Program-made: the position numbers and the translations under genes
Part shown: piece after piece, positions 1-6,236 of the stretch
Layout of the letters: the number at the start of each line of letters is the position of its first letter
How positions within the stretch are numbered: position 1 is the first letter of the stretch
The notes under the pieces: model-generated
What the model was told of the DNA's origin: nothing
Database searches by the model: none
Seen by the model: the letters and a program-made list of their open reading frames with translations, nothing else
Assembly (NCBI GenBank): GCA_002413385.1
Contig: DHWW01000077.1
Span: forward strand, 6,260 to 12,554
Direction: 5' to 3'
From: Granulicella sp. UBA5172
GTDB taxonomy: Bacteria > Acidobacteriota > Terriglobia > Terriglobales > Acidobacteriaceae
Length of the DNA: 6,295 bases

Positions 1-2
1 CG

Positions 3-1626
3 ATTGGGGCTGGGGTGGGCGTGTTGCTGGTGGCTTTGGCCATTGCGGGCGAATATATTGTGCGCCATGCTGGGCCGCTGCTTCGGAGCAGTGTCGTAGC
101 GACGCTGGCGGCTCGGTTTCACTCACCGGTCGAGCTGGATTCGCTGGAAATCTCGATGGTGAAGGGGCTGGAAGTGCATGGCAGAGGACTTCGGATTCTG
201 TATCTCGCGGGGCCAACGAAACCGGACATTGTGCAGCAGCGAGGAGGTGCCGCGCCACCGATGCTGAGCGTCAAGAGCTTCACGTTCCGCACCACGCTGA
301 GTGACCTGCTGCACCTGCGGGCGAACCTGGCGCGGGTCGATGTCGATGGCATGGAGTTACACATTCCGCCGCACGGGGCCGGTGAGATTGAGCAGGCGGA
401 GACGCCAAAGGCTCGCATCGCGCTGACCGTGGCAAAGATTTATTGCAAGAATGTGAAGCTGTTCATTGAGACCTCGACGCCGGGCAAAGGACCGCTGCAG
501 GTCAACATCAAGAGCCTGGAGCTAACCAATGTTGGAGCGCGACAGCCGCTGTTGTATGTGGCTGACGTAATCAACCCGGAGCCGGTGGGGATGGTGCATG
601 CCTCTGGACGCTTTGGGCCGTGGGAGGGGGCTGATCCGCGCTCCACGGCTCTGGATGGCATGTACACCTTCGAGAAGGTGGACCTGAGCTCAATCAAAGG
701 CCTGCGGGGTGTGCTGACTTCGACGGGAACATTTCAAGGGAGGCTCGGACACCTGACGGTGGATGGCGCGACGAGCACGCCGGACTTCGCGCTCGATGTG
801 AGCGGCCACCCGATGCCGCTGGAGACAACGTTTAGCGCGTTTGTGGATGGGACGACGGGGGACACGACGCTGAATCTGGTGAAAGCGCAGCTGGCGCAGT
901 CGCGGTTCAGTTGCAGCGGCGGGATTATGAAGGTGCCTGGGAAAGGTCACGATATCGCGCTCGCCGTGTCGATGCCGCAGGGACGGATCGAGGACATCCT
1001 GCGGCTGGTGATGAAGGCGACGCCGACGGTGATGCAAGGGGCGGTGTCGTTTCATGGCAGGCTGCACCTGCCACCGGGGAACGTGCGGGTCATCGAGAAA
1101 ATGCAGCTGACGGGCAACCTGCGGATGCGGAATGTCGAGTTCACAAGCGCGAAGCTGCAGCAGCAAGTCGACTCACTTAGTCTGCGTGCGCAGGGCAAGC
1201 CGGGGGAGGCGAAAGCGGCGGCGAGTGGACCGCAGGCGGGGGTGACGTCGGAGATGGCTGCGACGTTTGCTCTGACGAATGCGATGCTGATGGTGCGGTC
1301 GCTGGAGTACCAGATTCCGGGCGCGAAGGTGAATCTGGTTGGCGTCTATCCGCTGAACGGCAGCGAGTTTGACTTCCGGGGGCATGTGCAGACCGATGCC
1401 ACCGCTTCCGAGATGCTCACTGGCTGGAAGTCGCTGCTGATGAAGCCGTTCGACGGGCTGCTGCAGAAAGGTGCGAAAGGTGGCGAACATTCCGATCGAC
1501 ATCAGCGGAAGCCATGGCAACTTCAACGTAGGTTTCGCTATGCATGGCGCGGCCAAAACGCCGGAGGAGATCCTGGCAGATATGGACGCGAAGAGCAAAG
1601 AGCACGAGCCGAGCCAGCCTCATTGA
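3..1626 (+). CDS. AsmA-like family protein, 5' end outside window, one apparent frameshift
   Basis: The frame is open from position 3; the GTG at 15 lies inside a hydrophobic stretch, so the true start is probably upstream. Seen: an N-terminal membrane anchor (IGAGVGVLLVALAIAGEY) followed by a long, beta-rich, low-cysteine region with repeated 'TGNLRMRNVEF' and 'YQIPGAKVNLVGVYPL' type strands. This is the pattern of the AsmA/TamB-like superfamily, whose members are anchored in the inner membrane and project into the periplasm, with roles in outer-membrane lipid transport and homeostasis. The frame breaks near 1477-1481. As written it runs on to 1706 as an Arg-rich tail unlike the family. Removing one G from the GG at 1479-1480 restores KVANIPIDISGSHGNF and a natural end at TGA 1624-1626. 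The 'IPI.ISG' strand is the usual family C-terminus. The repaired visible protein is about 536 residues counted from 15. It is the first gene of a probable + strand unit. The exact subfamily and substrate are not known. Confidence 0.75.
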
Positions 1627-1678
1627 AAGTCGACGTGCGAGACACGCGGCAGGGTGCCCTGCTAACGTTGAAGGGACG

Positions 1679-2005
1679 ATGGAAGCGCAGAGCGAGTTCA
1701 TATTGATGGAAGCGCAATCCCCCCGAGGCGAGCCCTCGCCCGACGGACCCGCGCCAGCGCCAGTGTGGCTGCAGCGGATGAGTCTGCTCGTTCTGGTGCT
1801 GTTCTGCTTTTACATTGGAGGACTGCTGGTCATCCTCCCGTGGTCGCCGCATTATTGGGACCAGAACGCGTGGTTGCTGATGCATCCGACGCTACAGACA
1901 TTGCTGGGCAAGGGCTGGGTTCGCGGCATGGTGTCTGGAATCGGCCTGCTGGATGTATGGATCGGGATCAGCGAACTGCTGAACTATAAAGACTTCCGGG
2001 GCTAA
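1679..2005 (+). CDS. Small two-helix membrane protein of unknown function
   Basis: This is a 108-residue protein if translation starts at ATG 1679. The N-terminus is Pro/Glu-rich and probably unstructured (residues 1-30). A strong hydrophobic helix follows at about 34-55 (MSLLVLVLFCFYIGGLLVIL), then a short loop with PWSPHYWDQNAW and a second, more amphipathic hydrophobic segment at about 84-101. It is therefore predicted to be a two-pass inner-membrane protein. The start is uncertain: AAGGGA lies only 2 bases before ATG 1679, which is tight, and a second in-frame ATG at 1706 would give 99 residues. It lies 52 bases after the repaired AsmA-like stop and 5 bases before the LOG gene, so it is probably co-transcribed with both. 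I do not recognise the family. Coding potential is supported by conserved-looking aromatic and glycine positions and by the tight packing. Confidence 0.7.
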   Translation: MEAQSEFILMEAQSPRGEPSPDGPAPAPVWLQRMSLLVLVLFCFYIGGLLVILPWSPHYWDQNAWLLMHPTLQTLLGKGWVRGMVSGIGLLDVWIGISELLNYKDFRG

Positions 2006-2010
2006 TATTC

Positions 2011-3015
2011 ATGTCCGATAGCAAGGTAACGAAGGACACGCCGAACCCGCTGGAGATCGCTCCTCTGGCGTATGAGAATCCCGACTTTCTGAACTCACCG
2101 GATGGACGGATGCTGCGCATTATGGCGGAGTACACCGAGCCAATGACGCGATTCCGGCGCGAACGCATCCAGGACACGATCGTGTTCTTCGGGTCGGCTC
2201 GATTTCGCGCGCTCGATGTTGCGAGCCACGAGCTCGAACTGCTCGACAACACGGGCTCTGCCCAACCTGCACCGGAGTGCGAGCAGCCCGCGCGCGCAGG
2301 GGAAGGAGAGACCTCGGAGCTGCGGCACCACCGCGCCGAAGCCGCCGTGGAGATGGCACGCTACTACGAGGACGCTCGCGCGCTGGCCCGGAAACTGACG
2401 GAGTGGTCGAAGAAGCTTCCGGGGCGGAGGCATCGGTTCGTCATCACCTCCGGTGGCGGGCCCGGCATCATGGAAGCGGCCAACCGCGGAGCGCATGAGG
2501 CTGGGGGCAAGACCATCGGGCTTAACATCATGCTGCCCTTTGAGCAGCTGCCGAACCCTTACATTACGCCGGCGCTGAACCTGAACTTCCACTACTTTTT
2601 CATGCGCAAGTACTGGTTTGCATATCTTGCGAAGGCGCTGGTGGTATTCCCCGGCGGGTTTGGGACGCTGGATGAAATGTTCGAGCTGCTGACGCTGGAC
2701 CAGACGCACAAGCTGTCGAAGCCGATCACGATTGTGATCTACGGCTCCAGCTACTGGAAGAACGTGATCGACCTGGAACTGCTGGCCGAAAAGGGAGCGA
2801 TCGCGGTGAAGGATCTTGACCTGTTCAAGTTCGCTGACACGCCCGAGGAGGCTTTCGCGATCATCAAAGAGGGTCTCACGCGGAATCACCTCGATACGGA
2901 GCTGGAGCGGCCGCGGACCGAAGCTCCCATCCCCGACGAGCCCGAAGCCAGCGCGCAGGAACTGCTGGGGCCGGACATTGCACAGACCCGGCCGGGCAGG
3001 TTAGGCAGGGATTAG
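2011..3015 (+). CDS. LOG family (TIGR00730) Rossmann-fold protein, putative nucleoside 5'-monophosphate phosphoribohydrolase
   Basis: This 334-residue cytosolic protein has the two signatures of the LOG family: SGGGPGIMEAANRGA at residues 147-161 and PGGFGTLDEMFE at 214-225, the PGGxGTxxE motif that binds the nucleotide phosphate and ribose. FFGSAR at 59-64 is the first Rossmann strand, and MRK at 198-200 fits the conserved Arg region. Characterised family members hydrolyse the N-glycosidic bond of nucleoside 5'-monophosphates, releasing base and ribose 5-phosphate; plant-type enzymes activate cytokinins. Many bacterial copies are misnamed 'lysine decarboxylase', which is not supported here. 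The protein is longer than the usual 180-240 residue LOG: it has about 50 extra N-terminal residues, a hydrophilic insertion at about 76-118 after the first strand, and a Pro/Glu-rich tail after 290. The physiological substrate cannot be told from sequence. ATG 2011 has no clear Shine-Dalgarno, which suggests coupling to the gene ending 5 bases upstream. Confidence 0.9.
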   Translation: MSDSKVTKDTPNPLEIAPLAYENPDFLNSPDGRMLRIMAEYTEPMTRFRRERIQDTIVFFGSARFRALDVASHELELLDNTGSAQPAPECEQPARAGEGETSELRHHRAEAAVEMARYYEDARALARKLTEWSKKLPGRRHRFVITSGGGPGIMEAANRGAHEAGGKTIGLNIMLPFEQLPNPYITPALNLNFHYFFMRKYWFAYLAKALVVFPGGFGTLDEMFELLTLDQTHKLSKPITIVIYGSSYWKNVIDLELLAEKGAIAVKDLDLFKFADTPEEAFAIIKEGLTRNHLDTELERPRTEAPIPDEPEASAQELLGPDIAQTRPGRLGRD

Positions 3016-3024
3016 GGGTTCGGG

Positions 3025-4100
3025 TTAGCTGAAGAGGGTGGGTTTGCGGGGCATTTCTATGCCGAGGTGCTCATAGGCGAGGCGGGTGGCGACGCGGCCG
3101 CGGGGGGTGCGGTCGAGGAAGCCGATCTGGATGAGGAAGGGCTCGTAGACCTCTTCGAGGGCGTCCTGCTCTTCGGCGAGCGCGGCGGCGAGGGTGTTGA
3201 GGCCGACGGGACCGCCGTCATATTTCTCGATGATGGTGCGGAGCAGGCGGCGGTCGAGTTCGTCGAAGCCGTGGGCGTCGACTTCGAGCATTTCGAGGGC
3301 GGCCATGGCCGTGGGACGGTCGATTTTTCCCTGGGCTCTTACTTCCGCAAAATCACGGACGCGGCGGAGGAGGCGGTTGGCGATGCGGGGTGTGCCGCGG
3401 GAACGCATGGGCGATTTCGGCGGCGCCGTCGTGATCGATGGGGACGCCGAGGACCTCGGCGGAGCGCTCGACTACCCAGCGAAGTTTCGTCGTCGGTGTA
3501 GAACTCAAGGCGCAGGAGGATGCCGAAGCGGGAGCGTAGAGGTGAGCTCAGCAAACCTGGACGCGTTGTCGCAGCGACGAAGGTGAAGGGATCGATGCGC
3601 ATGACGTGCGTGCGGGCCGAGGGGCCGGTGCCGATCATGATGTCGAGCTGGTAGTCCTCGAGCGCGGTGTAGAGTTTTTCTTCCATGACGGGCTGGAGGC
3701 GGTGGATCTCGTCGAGGAAGAGGACCTGGCGGGCCTTGAGGTTGGTGAGGATAGCGGCCATGTCGCCCTGGACTTGCAGGGCGGGGCCGCTGGTCTGCTG
3801 GAAGGCTACATCCAACTCGTTCGCGATGATGGTGGCGAGGGTGGTTTTGCCGAGGCCGGGAGGGCCGAAGAGGAGGACGTGGTCGAGGGCTTCGCCGCGA
3901 GACTTGGCGGCTTCAAGGGCGATGGAGAGCTGCTCCTTGGCTTTGGTCTGGCCGATGAACTCGGCGAGGCGCTTGGGGCGGAGCTTGAGCTCGACGACGT
4001 CATCGTCGTCGACGCGGCCAGCTGAGACGAGACGCTCTGCTTCGGGGGTTTTGGGAGCGGTGCCGCTGAGGCCAATCTTTCGTTTTTGCTCGAAGTCCAT
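3025..4100 (-). CDS. ruvB: RuvB, Holliday junction branch-migration ATPase, with two apparent frameshifts
   Basis: RuvB forms hexameric rings that use ATP to drive branch migration of RuvA-bound Holliday junctions in recombination and repair. Seen, numbering from ATG 4100: [15 protein letters not shown] (37-51), Walker [10 protein letters not shown] (79-87), Walker [10 protein letters not shown] (127-135), sensor ATTRPG (177-182), and PLRSRFG (187-193), which contains the arginine finger. The C-terminal winged-helix domain, with [15 protein letters not shown] and [10 protein letters not shown], sits in a different frame (3025-3408). The frame is lost at TTT 3485-3487 and again at GGG 3409-3411 (+ strand). 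Removing one base from each gives [20 protein letters not shown] and [14 protein letters not shown], joining everything into one 357-residue protein, close to the family's usual 330-350. Read as given, the gene is broken between the ATPase and winged-helix domains. The start is not certain, since the frame is open to ATG 4172 and 4211 upstream. No ruvA or ruvC is adjacent, and the gene is convergent with the LOG gene. Confidence 0.92.
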
Positions 4101-4225
4101 CTCAGGCGAGGATAAGGCGAAGCTGGCTTTGAAGCAATCGAAGAAGGATTCCGGGCATTCTTTTGACACCATGCGCGGGAGCATCCTGCGAGATCCCGTT
4201 TGAGCCGCCACCGGCTGAACGCAGG

Positions 4226-4241
4226 GAGGGGTACCACCCTC
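4226..4241. repeat. Short inverted repeat, GAGGG/CCCTC
   Basis: The arms GAGGG (4226-4230) and CCCTC (4237-4241) flank GTACCA. An alternative pairing is GGGT/ACCC around ACC. There is no T-run on either side, so it is not a convincing intrinsic terminator. It may be chance in GC-rich DNA, or a copy of a short dispersed palindrome. Confidence 0.25.
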
Positions 4242-4347
4242 TGGAGATCAAAGTTGCACATCCTGGCCTGACCGCGCACGCCACCACCACCGGCTGCTAC
4301 GCGGAGCCGCGACGACGGCCAAGAGGGTTTGAGGCAACAGAAAATTC

Positions 4348-4375
4348 TTGAAAGCTAGAGGCCAGTGAGTCTTAT
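4348..4375 (+). promoter_or_regulatory. Candidate sigma-70-type promoter for the YVDPGSG/methyltransferase operon
   Basis: TTGAAA at 4348-4353 matches five of six bases of the -35 consensus. After 16 bases, TCTTAT at 4370-4375 matches four of six of the -10 consensus. This would give a leader of roughly 180 bases before ATG 4564. Single matches of this quality arise by chance, and a promoter in or near the AT-rich patch at 4393-4424 is an alternative. Confidence 0.3.
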
Positions 4376-4382
4376 CACGGCC
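4360..4382. promoter_or_regulatory. Imperfect hairpin/inverted repeat overlapping the candidate promoter
   Basis: GGCC (4360-4363) plus GTGA (4365-4368) pair with TCAC (4375-4378) plus GGCC (4379-4382), leaving one unpaired A and a six-base loop. The near-perfect dyad covers the proposed -10, so it could be an operator for a dimeric regulator. No T-run follows on the + strand, so it is not a typical terminator. Confidence 0.3.
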
Positions 4383-4563
4383 GGTATGCGTCTCAAGATT
4401 GAAGTAATAGTTCTGTTATTTTACCGATCCGCGAAACATTTCAGAGCGCACGGTGTTTTCCCTTGAAGGAAGTGCGGGCAGCAACCCGACTGAGTAAGCG
4501 CAGATATTAACGAGTAGCGGGTACGCAGCCTTCGAGGCGTAGCCAGAGCGGGAGTTGAATCAC

Positions 4564-4818
4564 ATGAAACGCCTGATTTCCTTTGCCTTAACGATGTTCA
4601 CCGGTGTGTTTCTCATGATGGCGATGGAGCGCCGCGCCATGGCATATGTCGATCCGGGATCGGGTCTGCTGGCGCTGCAGTCGTTTGCGTCGGTGATGGC
4701 AGCGGCGGGCTTTTTTCTGCGGCGTCGTATTATGGGGTTGTTCAAACGAAACAAGCCCCAGGCTAACGTCGCTACGCCGGTAACGGTGCGGAAAGAAGAC
4801 TCTCGCAACACAGGATGA
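4564..4818 (+). CDS. Small secreted/membrane protein with YVDPGSG motif
   Basis: This is an 84-residue protein from ATG 4564, which has GGGAG at 4550-4554 nine bases upstream. A TTG at 4555 in the same frame is a poorer choice because it falls right after that site. Seen: a basic start (MKR), a hydrophobic segment (residues 4-20), then AMA at 25-27, a plausible signal-peptidase site. The chain after it begins exactly with YVDPGSG (28-34). A second hydrophobic helix covers about 35-52, followed by a strongly basic tail (LRRRIMGLFKRNK) that should lie in the cytoplasm. Small proteins with YVDPGSG or YVDPGTG directly after a signal peptide and one transmembrane helix are widespread in bacteria, but as far as I know have no assigned function. 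The stop overlaps the methyltransferase start (ATGA at 4815-4818), implying translational coupling and a shared role. Confidence 0.85.
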   Translation: MKRLISFALTMFTGVFLMMAMERRAMAYVDPGSGLLALQSFASVMAAAGFFLRRRIMGLFKRNKPQANVATPVTVRKEDSRNTG

Positions 4819-6206
4819 CATCAGGAACGCCAACCGCCACCTTTCGCGACCCCGCGGGCTCTCTGAGCCTTGAAGACGATTTCGCTGTTCGCACCATTCA
4901 CCCGTCGGCACGGGATCATGTGATGGAGTTCGTAACATCGCAGTTCTGCAGCAGGTTGCAGGACCGCGGGGACATGGTTGCGATCACCATCAGGAACACT
5001 CCGGCGGGGCTGCAGTTGCTGCATCCGAAGGTGCCGGTGCCGACGTATCCGTGGGAGTGGACGCCGTCGCAATGGCTCGCCGCGGCGCAGTTGACGCTGG
5101 CGCTATGTACAGAAGCTCTGAACGATGGATGGGTGCTGAAAGATGCGACGCCTCTGAATATTCTGTTTGTGGGTTCGCGTCCGGTGCTGGTGGATGTGCT
5201 GTCGTTTGAACCGTGGAATCCGACGCCAAAGGACCATGCCTCGCATATCTGGATGGCGTATGGGCAGTACATTCGGACGTTTTTGCTGCCACTGTTGATA
5301 AACAAGTTGCTGGGCTGGCCGCTGGAGCTTTCGCTGTTCAAGCGAGATGGATATGAGCCGGCGGAGTTGTACAAGATGCTGAGCTGGCCGCAGCGACTGT
5401 CGCGCGCGGCGTTCTGGCCGGTGACGCTGCCGGCGAAGCTCGAAGGGGGACCCGCGGCGAAGGCTGGGGCGGGGGCAAAGCCGCAGCATTACAAGCCAGA
5501 GGTTGCAATCCATAGGATGAAGCGGACGCTGGCTGACCTGCGCATGCGGACGCGGCGCGCGATGCCAGAGCATACGGGTTCTGAGTGGGCGAACTATACG
5601 GCGACGCTGACGCACTATACGGCGCAGGAGAGCGCGCAAAAGCTGGATTGGGTTCGCAAGGTGCTGGAAGATTTGAAACCTGAGAGGGTGCTGGATATCG
5701 GCGCCAATACAGGGGTTTTCAGCGCGCTGGCGGCGTCGAGTGGGGCTCGGGTGGTGGCGCTGGAACGCGACGCATCGGCGGCTGAAAGCCTCTACCGGAT
5801 GAGCCGGAAGAGCAGTCTTTCGATCCAGACGATCCATGCGGATCTGGCTCGTCCAACTCCTGCGGTGGGATGGGAGAATCACGAGACGAGTACGCTGCTG
5901 CACCGGCTGGAGGCGCAGTCGGATATGGTGCTGATGCTCGCGGTGATTCATCATTTGATTTTGATGGAGCAGATTCCGATCCGCGAGATTCTCGATCTGG
6001 CGTACCGGCTGACGTGGCGTTACCTGGTGGTGGAGTGGGTTCCGGTGAGCGATCCGATGTTCCAGAGCTTGCTGCGAGGGCGGGATGAACTGTACGGCTC
6101 GCTGACGGAAGAGGACCTGCTGGCGGCTTGCGAGGGACGCTTCCATACGCTGCGGCGACAGCCGTTGGAGAATGGGCGCGTGTTGTTTCTGTTTGCGAAG
6201 GACTAG
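4815..6206 (+). CDS. Class I SAM-dependent methyltransferase with N-terminal kinase-fold-like domain
   Basis: This 463-residue protein has two regions. The C-terminal half is a Rossmann-type methyltransferase: motif I VLDIGANTG (292-300) binds S-adenosylmethionine, E317 in VVALERD is the acidic residue at the end of strand 2, HADLARP (341-347) follows strand 3, and MVLMLAVIHHL (371-381) is the motif IV region. The N-terminal half (about 20-205) is not a methyltransferase. It contains LKDATPLNILF (108-118) and PVLVDVLSFE (123-132), whose D110, N115 and D127 spacing matches the catalytic-loop Asp/Asn and metal-binding Asp of kinase-like folds. A hydrophobic stretch at 154-170 may bind the membrane. 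A Gly/Ala-rich linker (211-222) separates the halves. Rhizobial NoeA-like proteins may share this architecture, from memory. The acceptor substrate is unknown; the coupling to a membrane protein suggests an envelope or exported molecule. Translation probably starts by reinitiation at the ATGA overlap. Confidence 0.88.
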   Translation: MTSGTPTATFRDPAGSLSLEDDFAVRTIHPSARDHVMEFVTSQFCSRLQDRGDMVAITIRNTPAGLQLLHPKVPVPTYPWEWTPSQWLAAAQLTLALCTEALNDGWVLKDATPLNILFVGSRPVLVDVLSFEPWNPTPKDHASHIWMAYGQYIRTFLLPLLINKLLGWPLELSLFKRDGYEPAELYKMLSWPQRLSRAAFWPVTLPAKLEGGPAAKAGAGAKPQHYKPEVAIHRMKRTLADLRMRTRRAMPEHTGSEWANYTATLTHYTAQESAQKLDWVRKVLEDLKPERVLDIGANTGVFSALAASSGARVVALERDASAAESLYRMSRKSSLSIQTIHADLARPTPAVGWENHETSTLLHRLEAQSDMVLMLAVIHHLILMEQIPIREILDLAYRLTWRYLVVEWVPVSDPMFQSLLRGRDELYGSLTEEDLLAACEGRFHTLRRQPLENGRVLFLFAKD

Positions 6207-6224
6207 CTGAACGAGAGTGTAAGT

Positions 6225-6232
6225 GGAGAGGA
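6225..6232 (+). promoter_or_regulatory. Ribosome binding site of the gene starting at 6237
   Basis: GGAGAGGA lies 4 bases before ATG 6237, with the GGAG part 8 bases away. It is the strongest Shine-Dalgarno in the window and decides the start of the truncated last gene. Confidence 0.7.
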
Positions 6233-6236
6233 CTCG

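Larger units (their letters stand above)
4101..4563. other. Divergent intergenic region between ruvB and the YVDPGSG gene
   Basis: This stretch separates the ruvB start from the next + strand gene and should hold promoters for both directions. The part next to ruvB is still open in the ruvB frame up to 4211, so a longer RuvB N-terminus cannot be excluded. Seen: a short inverted repeat at 4226-4241, a candidate promoter at 4348-4375, an imperfect hairpin at 4360-4382, an AT-rich patch at about 4393-4424, and small GC-rich hairpins at 4475-4488 and around 4525-4538 in the likely leader of the downstream gene. I recognise no riboswitch, tRNA or known small RNA. The short ORFs here have no convincing start or family resemblance. 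Confidence 0.6.

Noticed and set aside
1470..1490. Programmed ribosomal frameshifting in the AsmA-like gene
   Set aside because: No slippery heptamer, stem-loop or internal Shine-Dalgarno is evident, and two similar +1 breaks in ruvB make a sequencing error more likely.
2095..2889. 264-codon open frame on the - strand opposite the LOG gene
   Set aside because: It is an antisense shadow of a gene with intact LOG signature motifs and has no recognisable family.
2987..2996. Palindrome CCCGGCCGGG near the end of the LOG gene as a terminator for the convergent pair
   Set aside because: It has no loop and no T-run on either strand and lies within coding sequence; it is probably chance in GC-rich DNA.
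3606..4203. + strand open frames opposite ruvB (3606-4025 and 3685-4203)
   Set aside because: They mirror the RuvB coding strand; the composition is biased and Walker A and B are unambiguous on the - strand.
4383..4550. Possible riboswitch in the leader of the YVDPGSG operon
   Set aside because: Small hairpins exist, but I could match none of the conserved cores I know (cobalamin, TPP, SAM, c-di-GMP, glycine, fluoride).
4555..4563. TTG at 4555 as the start of the YVDPGSG gene
   Set aside because: It directly abuts GGGAG at 4550-4554, leaving no spacer, while ATG 4564 has a good nine-base spacing and gives a normal signal peptide.
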